Source of the DNA: Falciphora oryzae
Lineage: Eukaryota > Ascomycota > Sordariomycetes > Magnaporthales > Magnaporthaceae
Assembly: GCA_000733355.1 (NCBI GenBank)
Contig: JNVV01000039.1
Coordinates: 3,241 to 67,240 of the forward strand
Direction: 5' to 3'
DNA: 64,000 bases
Part shown: positions 11,776 through 22,641 of the stretch, one piece after another
Position numbering within the stretch: the stretch's first letter is position 1
How the letters are laid out: each line of letters starts with the position of its first letter
Position numbers and translations under genes: made by a program
The notes under the pieces: generated by a model
Told to the model about the DNA's origin: nothing
Database searches by the model: none
Seen by the model: the letters and a program-made list of their open reading frames with translations, nothing else

Positions 11776-12914
11776 ATCCCACGAGTTGAGCGGAGGGAGA
11801 GCTGGGACGTGCTAGCGCAGGTGCTAGGAGTAAGGTTGTACGGGAGCGTGCAGAAGGGGGTGTTAGGGGGGCCGGAAGCGATAGCAGGCGGGTCCCGTGG
11901 CGACCTGACGAGGTGTCCTCGACTCTCCCTCGGTAAGAGGAAGAACCTTAGAGCCCGTCCTATGCGGCAGCTGGCGGTTGGGGGTGGACTCGGGGCACAG
12001 GTGTTGGAACAAAGGATCAAGCAAAAAAAGCTCGGGCAGCTTAGGCGACCTCAGCAGTGGGGGGTGGGCGCGAGTTGATGATATGGAAGGTCTTGCGATG
12101 GCTGAAATCTTGGTCAGAGACGAGGAACACGGCCCTGGAAGCCGTGGTGGGGTGTTCGCCTTTGATCGGACCAAAGGCAGTCTGGATTGGGTGTGGGAAG
12201 CTGCTGGAGGAGGAGGGCCGGCCGGTCAGTTATGTACTCTGCTGGTTGGTATATGGCGGTATATCTAGAGTTGAGGTGACGTGACGGAGAAAGGAGCAAC
12301 AAACAATCGGGAGGGAGGGAGGGAGGACGGTGCGCCGCGACAAGACCAAAAGTGTGCCAGCAGTATTTTCCAGGGGCCCAATTGGGCAATCGAGAGCGAG
12401 ACCGGGCCAGTCCAGACAGGCACCAGGCAGGGGGACTCCAGGACGACGAAAAACAGCGCACGCGACACTGGAAGGGAAAACAAAGATAGGCCGGTTCATC
12501 CAACGTGGCCCAAGACAGACATGTGATGGCACCAGAGCGACCCAATAAATAGTGAAATAACGACGACGACGACAACGACAGGCTCGGGAGGGAAGGGCGG
12601 GGAGGGGGTGGTCTGGCTGGAGCCGAAAAAGAGTCGGCGGCGGGAGCTTACGTACTGAGCAGACTCGAGTCACAAGCGAGCGAAGAAAGGGCTGACGTGA
12701 CGGGTTCTGGCCGCAGCAGAAGCAGAGCAAAACAGTCGGGAAGGACGGGTACGGGTGAGCGCGAGCGAGTCGGGCAGAAGGCAATCAACTGGATGCGAGA
12801 ACTGAACCGGATTTGTTTTGGAGAGAACGGGAGAAGGGACGCGAAGAAGGGGACGCCGTGGAAAACTTCAAGAAAAAAGTGCGGCAGGCGGTGGGCGCAG
12901 TGTGGGGCGGGACC
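11776..12914. other. Upstream region and probable 5' leader of ornithine decarboxylase
   Basis: No coding gene is supported. The stretch is purine/pyrimidine-skewed with short A and GGAG runs. It includes short open frames on the ODC strand that could act as upstream ORFs if transcribed. It ends at the assembly gap. Confidence 0.45.
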
Positions 12915-13259
12915 NNNNNNNNNNNNNNNNNNNNNNNNNNNNNNNNNNNNNNNNNNNNNNNNNNNNNNNNNNNNNNNNNNNNNNNNNNNNNNNNNNNNNN
13001 NNNNNNNNNNNNNNNNNNNNNNNNNNNNNNNNNNNNNNNNNNNNNNNNNNNNNNNNNNNNNNNNNNNNNNNNNNNNNNNNNNNNNNNNNNNNNNNNNNNN
13101 NNNNNNNNNNNNNNNNNNNNNNNNNNNNNNNNNNNNNNNNNNNNNNNNNNNNNNNNNNNNNNNNNNNNNNNNNNNNNNNNNNNNNNNNNNNNNNNNNNNN
13201 NNNNNNNNNNNNNNNNNNNNNNNNNNNNNNNNNNNNNNNNNNNNNNNNNNNNNNNNNNN
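12915..13259. other. Assembly gap (345 N)
   Basis: Continuous run of N. Any translated frame spanning it is meaningless. Confidence 1.
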
Positions 13260-15394
13260 ACGCCTCGCCGGCACGACGCTCCCCTCGTTGTGGGACCCAT
13301 CAGGCCCATAATTTCCATGTTATGCTGGCAAACCTGCCCGTCTTGGTCCTCCCTCCATCCCAGAGCCGCCTTTTCCCACTGACCGCAACTTCCAGGCCGA
13401 GGGAAATGAACAGGAGTCTCCAGACCGGTCTTTCTCCCTCCTGTGCCCGTCTTGGCTTTGACCAGACCAGTCGGGCCCTGCCGAGCTGCTCCCCGGGGGA
13501 GTCACCCTCCCACACCCACACCACCCAGCCACCCAACGCCGCGCCCAAGTCGGTAACCCGGCGGGGGAGGTGGCGTGTGGCAATGGCGTCGGTGGCCAAC
13601 CTGGTGATCTCGTGTATATCGTAGATATATCATCATGCAACTGCCGCCCTCTGATTATCCATCCATTCCCCGGAAGGACCCGGGCATGACCCCACACCCA
13701 TCACCATCAGCTAGCACGTTTATACACGCGCATTTGCGACTAACAATGCGATGCCGTGCTTATCGGCATGTATATGTGTGCTGTTGAGCTTGACAAAACG
13801 GCGGAGCTTGTGGGACCGGGCAGATAGGCATCCTACAATAGCCTTCAGGCCTACCACCGTAAAGAGGAGGAAAGAAAGGAGAGGGCAGGAAATGGAGAAA
13901 GAGAAGGGAACCGGAAGGGGGAGGAGGGACGGGCCAACGAGGCCCGTCGGTCTAGCGGTCTGCCTGGCTGGCCTGTCGGGTCTGGCCCGGGCAGTGTAGT
14001 GCTTAGTGAGGGCCTAAAAATGTCGCATCCATTCACATCCACAAATGCCCTCCTGAAGGCAACCCTTCCGGGGACCCGCGGCGTTCAAAAAAGCCTTCCC
14101 AAAAACAGAACGCGCGCCACATGCGAGGCGACGACATCCCCCTGACCGGGATTTGAACGCTGCCGTCGACCGAGTCATCGGCCCGTGTTTGTTCTGGGTT
14201 CTGGACAAGGCCCGCAAGAGTGAGTGAGAGAGGGAGGGGAGAGGCAGGATACAAAAGTGAGGCGAGAAGAGGCCAGGGAGGCCTGCTCGGCATCGGGAGC
14301 GGAGAGGATCCCGCCTCGACAACGGGACAGACGAGCCAAGGTGTCTGCTCGTCCGTAAAATCGGTGAGCTTGCGTCGATCGGCAACACGACAACGCTCTG
14401 GCAACGGCTTGGCCTGACTCGGCGCTGTCAGGTACCACCGTAACCACGGCGGTGCGACATTGCTGTCCAGCGTGCCAGCCCCTTTCTTGCATAAAACGCG
14501 CGCGGTTGATCGTCCACCATTCCAGGCACCCGGCTGCGCTCCTGCTGCTGCTGCACCACTACCAGCACAACCGGCAGCAGCATGGATGCGCTGTCGTGGG
14601 GGAGGCCAGACAGCACGCTGTTTGATTTGATGCGGCAAAAATGCTTTCGCCCCGTTGGAGGGGCGAGCCCCGCTGCAAGTCGGGTCCCGCGGTTTTTCCC
14701 GCATGACGTACGCGGGGGATTTTCTACTGCTGCCCATCCGCCATTCGTCCCCTCAACTCGAGACGGGAGCCACGCACCATCTGGCGCAGGTGAGGCATAC
14801 GACGCCTTATTAGTTTGGGCGGGTTGCCGGCTTAACCCGGTTGTCCGCACGTTTCAATGTCTAGCCAGAGCAGGGCTCCCTGCTCGGTAGCGTCAAGGCA
14901 GAAGCCCGCAGAACAAGCCGGCTGGCTGGGATCAAAAGGAAGGGTCAGCATGTACTCTACACTATAGTCCAAGCTTCCAAAGCTGAAGAAGTTGGTTCTG
15001 AAGAGAGAGCCACGGCTCCTGGGCCCGCGTTTGACCGCTGTCCGCAGGAGCCTATACTTGATCTTGCGCATTTTAAGTGGCCTCGGAGCCATTGAGACCC
15101 GCGAGGATCGGCTACCGAGACGTATCGTATCTGAGCGCTGTTTCTTTTCCGTCCAATGTGCAACCCGGACAGGTTCGTCCTGTTGGTATGCAGCCCAGGC
15201 AGTTCGCTTGGAATCCCGGGAGCCTGCTGTTTGTTCTGTTGGTCGCGTGCGCCGCCTCTGCCAGCCCGCTTGCTTGTGAGAGGGGTATCATTGTCTTGGT
15301 CGTGAGTGTTTCTACATGGTAAGTGTTACAGAGCCCGGCGCAGAGTCCAGCCTCTTGTACGCCTGCAAAATGATGCGTATGTGCATCTCTTTCA
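13260..15394. other. Intergenic region, no gene seen
   Basis: 2.1 kb between the gap and the 3' end of the Cym1 gene. A minus-strand segment near 14134-14150 resembles a tRNA T-arm (TTCAAAT loop), but no acceptor, D or anticodon arm can be paired with it. Short frames show no domain. Confidence 0.45.
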
Positions 15395-18300
15395 TCATTT
15401 GACGTTCATCTCACGCATCGCCCATGAGTCATCCACCCACTCGGCCTTCTCGCCCAGGAACACAACTCTCTCGTCCTTGGACTCGAGTGCGTCGACGATG
15501 TACTTCTGCGCCACCTCTTGGACTTGGTCGCGCGTGACGTCGAGGAGCTGCTTGCGCCGCGCGCTCCTCATATCCTCCGTGATGCCGTGCAGAAACTCGC
15601 CCATTCCTTCCGAGTTGACCGCTTTTGGTGCGTCCACGCCCTGGAACACCGAGATCTTGGCCTCCTCGAGGTCCCGCGCCGTCCACTCCCGGTCCACGGC
15701 CCATCTGCCCGCTCCGCGCATCACCTTGAGCGTGTTGACAGGGTTCGGGTCGCGGTACGAGTAGAAGCCGAACACTCCGTCAAGTGGACGCGCGTAGGTG
15801 CCGCCCCCGTAAGCACCGCCCTTCTCGCGAATCTCGTGGTGCAGGTGCTTGTGCGTCAGGAGCTGCGAGAGGATCTGCAGCGGCGCACCGTCTGGCGAAG
15901 TGTACGAGACAGTGGGGAGAGCAAGTGCACCATAGTACACCTGGTACGGAAGCGGGTAGAAGGCTCTGGCGTCTCTGGGGAAGCCGCCGATGCTCTTCTT
16001 CTCCGCCGACGTGGCAATACCGCTAATGCTTTCGGGAAGGGCGCCCACGAACTTAGTCAGGGCCGCTTGGTTCTCCCCTACGCTCTCTGGGCCGCAGGTA
16101 ATCGCCGCGCGCAGGCCGCCCCCGGTGAATGCCAGCTGCTGGATGGTCTTGAGCTTGGCAATCACGTCAGCCAACTGGTCCGACTCGGGCCTGCTGGCCA
16201 GCGACGTAATCAGCTTAACCTGTGACAGCCCGCTAATTTGCTCATTCAGATACCCGCCGGTACTCAGGCTGGCCTCAGCTGCCCTCCTAGCGTAGGCATG
16301 TCCCGAGGATGCGATGTTGTTGACGACACCGTCTGCCGAGGCCTGCAGCAGCTGGCGGATGTGCGAGACGGCCTCAGGGCTGTCGAAGTTCGTTTCCAGA
16401 ACAAGCAGCCGCAGCAGCTCAAACATGTCTTGGACATTTCGGTCCAGGGCCATGCCGGTGAAGATGAGGCCCTCACTTGACTGCATGAAGTCTCCAGGGA
16501 GCGTCGAGGAATGATAGCCAACCGAGACACCACCGGTGAGGAGCTTGATGCGGTCCTCCAGCTCCTCCATCGACAGGGTCTTGGTGCCCAGGCGCATGAT
16601 GGCATCCGTGAACAGCGGGATAAGTACCCTGAGGTCCTCGGGAAGGTGCGCCAACGTGTTTACGGCTCGGAAGTATGTCAAGCCGTTGGTAGGGGCTTCG
16701 TACCACTGGGTCTTGATGCCGTTGGCCTGCTCATTCCTGAGTACGATCCGCTCTTTCTCTCTTGGGATGTCTTGGACGTGGACAGTGGGCAGGCAGCCCA
16801 GGTCCTCAGTGACAGATTTACCCTGCTCTGCGAGCAGCTGCAGCTCCCTTTCTGTCAGCGTCTTCTGCCCAGTAGCTTCGCCACCCATCGCCTCCGAGAC
16901 TCGGGCGATCTCCGCCGCAAGTCTCGCCTCCTCCTCTTTTACCAGCTCTGCACCGAACTCGGCCGAGGGAGCCATGGTGAACGTGAGCGTGTTGTCGTTA
17001 AGAAGGTACTTGTCCACAAGTGCCTCAAGATAGCCTCCCTCGGCCATGCGTTTCTCAAACTCGTTGAGTGTATCGTTCCACGCGAGCGAGTCGAAAACGT
17101 CAATGCCGTTGAACCACTTTGGCTTCAACCTCTGCAGAAGCGACATGCCAAAGTTTGCAGTCTTGTGCTTCAGAGAGAGTTCAAGTTGGTGAAGATAACC
17201 ATCAATCTTGGACCTCTTAAAGCCTTGCTCACGCGTCTCCCGCAAGATCTTTTGCACCTCAGACTTGAGCTTGGGAACATCATCTTCCTTCACCCCGGTC
17301 AGGCCAATTGAGAAGATGCCGGCCCTAGCGGAGCTGTCGTATCCCGTGTTGGGGCTCCAGTCGATGCCTAAGCCAGACTCGATCAGACCCTTGTACAGCG
17401 GCGAGCCGTATCCGTCCATTAATAGTCCCGAGATCAGCGATAGGGAGAAGGACTCGACCACGTCGGCAGTGTCCCCAAGGACCCACGAAACCGAGGTCTT
17501 GAATTGCCTATCGGGGTCCACGAGGGGGTCGACTGGACCGGACATAGTGACCTCGCGAGGCCCGCTGCTGAGATCGATAGGGCGGTGGATCTTGGAGACC
17601 CCGTCAGCAAGGCTCTTCTCGAAGGCATTGAGCTGGGCGTCAATCTCATGAAGATGGTCGGCGAGCGGCATGTTGCCGTATGTGAACAGCTTGGCGTTGC
17701 TGGGGTGGTAGTGGTCGGCGTGGAACCGCTTGAGTTGCTCGTAGGTTAGGTCGGTGATCTTCTGGGGGTCCCCGCCCGAGTTGTGGATGTCGGGGAAGAT
17801 GTGGTCCTGGAACCTGATGTAGTACAGGTACGACGCATCCGACATCTGGCCCTTCATCTCGTTGTACACAACACCCTTGAAGACCAGGCGACCATCCTCG
17901 GGCTTGGCTGCCTCGCCGCCCTGGGCCAGGGCCTCGGGGTTTTCGGGGCCAACCCTCCAGCCCTCTTGCCAGAAATCCGTCTCTTTCAAAAGTGGCCTGA
18001 GGGTGGCGTCCAGGTAGACGGACATCAGGTTCTTGAAATCCTGCTGGTTTGTGGTCGCGAAGGGGTAGAAGGTGTGGTCAGACGCCGTGAAGGCGTTCAT
18101 AAAGTTGGAAAGAGTTCGGGGGAGCATCTTGAAAAACGGGTCTCGTATGGGGTAGCTTCAGCCACGACGTCGCGTCAGCGGGAGTTGGTCTTTGGTCCAT
18201 GGCCGAAGCGGGCAGACTGACTTTTTGCTTCCGCACAGAGTGGTGTGCTCGAGAATGTGGGGGATGCCCGTGTCGTTGGGCGGGTTCGTTTTGAAGCCGA

Positions 18301-18526
18301 TGGAGAAGACATTGTTGCTGTCGTCCCTGGCGATGTGGAGGTGCTCAGCGCCCGTCTTGTCGTGCTGGAGTTGCAGTGCCGTGAGTTTGAGCTCGGGGAC
18401 ATGCTTGACGCGCTTCATCGTAAAGCCGTGCAGCCTCTCGCCAGGGCTTGGATACTGATGAGAAACGCTCGCAAAGGACCTGCGGCCCGCGCCGCGTGCC
18501 CCTTGGGCGGCGCGCCGCCACATCAT
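15395..18526 (-). CDS. CYM1: Mitochondrial presequence protease (Cym1/PreP, M16C)
   Basis: Two exons (18526-18222, 18155-15395; intron 66 nt), 1021 residues. The enzyme degrades cleaved presequences and other unstructured peptides in mitochondria. The start at 18526 gives an N-terminus rich in Arg, Ala and Ser with no acidic residue in its first 25 positions, as expected for a matrix presequence. Four-exit zinc motif HILEH is at residues 90-94. The flanking LCGS is followed across the intron by [11 protein letters not shown] and the hallmark [11 protein letters not shown]. The metal-binding glutamate lies in GVVYNEMKG. Length and order fit the PreP two-half fold. An earlier in-frame ATG at 18592 is possible but would hide the presequence. 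The gene is divergent from the taxilin-like gene across 0.8 kb. It is the second M16 peptidase in 12 kb but belongs to a different subfamily from the first. Confidence 0.93.
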
Positions 18527-19325
18527 GATGAGAAGGTTGCTTCGACGATGGACGAAATGGAGATGGGGAAGAAGGACCAAACAGTCGAGCAACAGTGAGG
18601 GAAGAGGTCGGTGGAGTATTTAGGAAAGAAGCGCCCCGCCTGCGAGAAAGGACCAGAAGAAAAATCTCAACGACCAGGGACGAGAAAAAAAAATGTTCCA
18701 GTGTCAACGGCACGCAAGATCCGACAGGGCCGGATGAGGACCAAAGAGCTGGAACGAACGGACCGATCGCCTCATGGGTTCCGATTTCCAGGTATTTCTT
18801 GCAGGGATGGTGTCTTGGAAGATGCACGAGGGCTCGATAGGCGCCGCCCGCAGTGCGCAGCCACCAGCGGAGCGAAGGTACCGCTCCATCTCAGCTTTTC
18901 GGGCGGTGGCTCATCGGGTGGCACACAGCAGCGGGCGACCCACCAAGGCTGCTCAATGAGGACATGCGACAGCCAAATTCAACACCTCCCGCACGCACCT
19001 GAGCCGCGCATTTGATTTTGATGTCTTTCTGCCTATCACGGAACGTCCTTCTGTCCTCGCAATCCCCCAAATCGGGTAGCAAAGCCTGCAACCGCCGCGC
19101 CCTGCCCGTAGAAAACCCCCCAGGAAATTGGCTGGGCCCCTCTCGGCCGGCCATTGCCCAGTCCGATCGCATCTTTCATCATCGAGAGCCGACAGCGTTA
19201 GCCAGCACCTAGCCGCCCGCGTGCCTGCCCTGGGCAATCTCTGCCTCGCAACATTGAAATCTCTTTTGCATGCCCGCAGCCGCCGCGACTCGCCGACCCA
19301 GACTGCCGTGTGTATGGTCAGGGCC
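18527..19325. other. Divergent promoter region (Cym1 / taxilin-like)
   Basis: 0.8 kb between divergent starts. No domain-bearing frame is present. Presumably it holds both promoters and leaders. Confidence 0.5.
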
Positions 19326-21119
19326 ATGTCCGCCGTCAACTCCGCGTCGACACAGACGACCGCACCCCCGCGCCCGGCAGCAATGGCCAACGGCACAGCA
19401 CCCCCGTCCAAGGGCGAGGCCCCCGCCTCCGCCGCCGCCGCCGCCCAGATGAGCAAGAAGTCCAAGAAGAAGGCGCTTGACTCAAATGAGGCCTCCAAGC
19501 TGGTTGCCGCCCGCATCTCCCAGCTCGAGCTTGATGCCGCTGGGGAGAAGGACCAGGAGATCGAGATCGGTACGATTGTGATACCAGATATTTGCTTTTT
19601 ATCTTGTGCTTCGGGAGTTGGCAAGGAAACACGCCTTCTGGGTAGGACGGCCTTGTGCTAATTTTGGAGTACACACACCTCGTTTGTCTAGAGCGCGAGG
19701 TTCGCAAGGCAAACCGTGAACTCAATTCGCAGACGGCCAAGATGGACAACCTCCAGAAAATCGACCATCTGCAGAAGCGATGCTCCGATCTACTCGCGGA
19801 TATGAAGCGCCACGAGAGGGAGAGCATCAAACAGAAGAAACGGGGCGACCAGCTACAGAAGGAAAAGGACCAGAGCCGCACTGAACTCACAAAGACCATC
19901 GGCCTGAAGGAAAAGCTGGAGAAGCTGTGTCGCGAGCTGCAGAAGGAGAACAACAAGCTGAAGGTTGCACTCGGCCCCTCCTTTCCCTTCTCGTCAGGTC
20001 TGCCCTGCTGCCACATGCGCTGCGTGGTTGGCGATGCGCTAACCGGGGCTTGTCCGAACGATAGAGCGAGAACAAGACGCTTTCAGACAACCAAGTCCGT
20101 AACCAGAACTCTTGGGATGAAAAGTTCTCCACGCTGCTCCAGAAGCTGGACGACTACCAGAGCGACAAGGACAACCCGAAGAAGCAGATGGTCGACATGG
20201 AAATCGAGGAGCTGTGAGTCTTGGCGCCAGCATTTTTACCATGCCGTGAAGGTTGTACGAGGAACGGCTTGGCTCACGCGCCCCCATAGGTTCCGCCTGC
20301 GATTCAAGTCAATGATCGACCAGTACGAGCTTCGCGACCTGCATTTCCACTCGCTCATGCGCACCAAGGAGCTGGAGGTCCAGTTCAACCTTGCGCGGTT
20401 CGAGGGGGAAAAGAAGCGGGCCGAGTCGGAGATATCACGGTCGCGGCAACTCAACCAGCAGATCCAGACCTTCTCCAAGACTGAGGGAGAGCTGCGGACT
20501 CAGCTCAACGTCTATGTCGACAAGTTCAAACAGGTTAGAGCTCTTGACGACTTCCCCCCTTGGGCCGGCGGTGGCGGCGACGACGCGACGACAGGAGCAG
20601 AGTTGATAGAAGCGCAACGGCCAGGTCGAGGACACTCTGAACAATAGCAACGACTTGTTTCTCACCTTCCGCAAGGAAATGGAGGAGATGTCCAAAAAGT
20701 CCAAGAAGCTGGAGAAGGAGAACGACGGACTCAAGCGGAAGCACGAGCTCATGAACCAGAACATCTTCAAGATGGCTGAGGACCGGACCAAGAATCTCAA
20801 GGAGCTGGACGAGCTCAAGAAGAAGTCGGAGAAGCTCACGAGTATAATTACGCAGATGCAGCAGCAGGGGCGGGGCATCGCACCTGCGGGGTTGACGGCC
20901 GCCAGCGGGGAGCAGTGCTACGCCGAAGGCGAGGGCGAGGGCGAGGGCGAGGAGAGCGAGTATGAGGAAGAGGAGTACGAGGAGATGAGCGATGAAGGCG
21001 AGGAGGGGGACTACGACGATGAGGACCTCACCGAGGAGGAGGCGCAACCGGAACAGCCTCAAAAGTACGGGCCTGAACGGCCGCCGCCGGCTCCGGCCGT
21101 CTCTGCCAACGGGTGCTAG
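19326..21119 (+). CDS. Taxilin-family coiled-coil protein
   Basis: Five exons: 19326-19569, 19692-19963, 20065-20213, 20290-20533, 20610-21119; 472 residues. Taxilins are long coiled-coil proteins; the animal members bind syntaxins and the nascent polypeptide-associated complex. The core from about residue 80 to 375 is heptad-rich and contains the conserved blocks around LQKIDHLQKRCSDLL, FRLRFKSMIDQYELRD and LFLTFRKEMEEMSKK. The N-terminus is Ala/Pro/Lys-rich. The C-terminal tail is strongly acidic, with a short GEGE repeat (about 20928-20951), and ends Pro-rich. Two points are uncertain. The start may be the ATG at 19314, four codons earlier. The last acceptor may be 20624/20625 rather than 20609/20610; both keep frame and differ by five residues. 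The family call rests on the central core. Confidence 0.8.
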
Positions 21120-22641
21120 TTATGCCCGCTCGTCTGTAGACTGGAGAAGCTGGCGTGCGGCGCCGTTTCGTGTGCCGTCTCCTCTGCCAAATCCCTGTTC
21201 TGCCGCTAGTTTTGGAGACGGACGAGGGAGGAGGCCTGACGTTGTCGCACGGCCAACCCCCCTTGTGTCGCATCTAACCTACCTTGTAGCACTGCCTGCC
21301 CGCTCAGTTTTCCGACTCTAGACGCCATTTGGGGTTTGATCCGGAGAAGGAGGCACTTGGCTGAGGAAGCGGAGCTGTCTCTCAGCCCACCGTGTATGCG
21401 TATACCTAATCTTTATACCACTAGCGACGCACGTACACATGTTGGCAGAGTAGCAGGCGCTTGGAAGCCGCCGCGGCGAAACCCGGTCGGCAGCTTTGAA
21501 TACAGCGAATCACCCCTCATATCAAGGGATGGGTGATGTGTACGTTTCCTCTACGGGCGCTTACATACCCGCCTGGCTGGGCTGCGGGCAGAGCCTAGAA
21601 CACCAGCGACAACGGCAGTTGACGCAGGTTGATGGAGTTGCGTCTCGTTGCCGTGCTGTAATGAGGTCATTGGCCGCGTCGAGGAAGGCTGGCCGTTGAT
21701 TGGGCGGGCGGCTCTTGGCTGCGTCTGGGCCGGCATCGATGGGGGATTTTTGGGGGTGTTAGGGGTCCATCGGCCCCCGGCAGCACATTGCGTAGTGGAA
21801 CCTGGCGGGCTGGCATTGCAGCACGGGCGGCCTACTGCAGGCTCTCAACCTTCACGTTGCCATCCAGTGCGTCTGCAATTGATCCTTCCAGCTCCACGTC
21901 CGTGACCACCTATTGACCGACCCATCGACGACACGACGAAGCCTGCCCAGCCCAGCCACGGAACAGCTTTTTCGCAAATGAGTCGTCGCACTGCCAACGC
22001 GCGCTCATGCATCTCGAGGTTCGAGTAAGCCGCCAAAACATACTTTTATTTTCCTCGACCTCTCCATCCTCGCCCTGCGCGCTCTCCCGTTTCTCGCGAT
22101 TGAGGCCTCGCACAACCGCAAGCTCGTTCTAGCGGGCTCTTCCGCACCGCCCGCGCCCTCGACCCAGCCGCCACCCGTGCAGTGCAAGCCGCGTCCCGCG
22201 ACACGGAACCGTTGCCCCCGATGCCAAACTGAAAAGACCCCGTTGAACCACGCCCCGTCTTCCATGCATCTGGTCCCTTGCCCCGGGTCCCAGGACGAAT
22301 CCGCGGCCCGAGCTCATCCTCCTGACTCTGGGCTACTGCCCGCACCGACCATCGCGCAGGTAGCGTTGAGTGCTGTCGACGTTTGGCGCTTTCCCGCGGG
22401 TCTTGCCGTTCCAATTCTTCGTGTCGACACACTTTTGCCCGTGGATATTCGTTCTACTTGGCTAGGAATATCGCTACCAAGACTCCGGTGACACTTGCCA
22501 GGACGCCACATACACCAGTCTTTGACGAGATAGAAGGGACAGGTGGGGTTTTATGAAGGCCCAGACGACAGGAGAAGAAAAGAGTAGGAAAAAAAAAGGG
22601 AGGAAGGAGGAAGGGGAAGAAAATAGCAAAGAGAAGCGCAA
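21120..22641. other. Intergenic region, no gene seen
   Basis: 1.5 kb between the taxilin-like gene and the next gene on the same strand. Short frames on both strands lack domains. The right part (about 22560-22640, purine-rich) is probably the leader of the next gene. Confidence 0.45.

Noticed and set aside
12648..13624. Open frames spanning the run of N
   Set aside because: They exist only because N codons are not stops.
14121..14220. tRNA-like T-arm on the minus strand (TTCAAAT loop followed by CCCGG)
   Set aside because: The 5' half of the T stem does not pair well, and no acceptor or anticodon arm can be drawn within 150 bases.
15518..16225. Plus-strand frames inside the Cym1 gene
   Set aside because: Antisense shadows of a well-supported peptidase gene.
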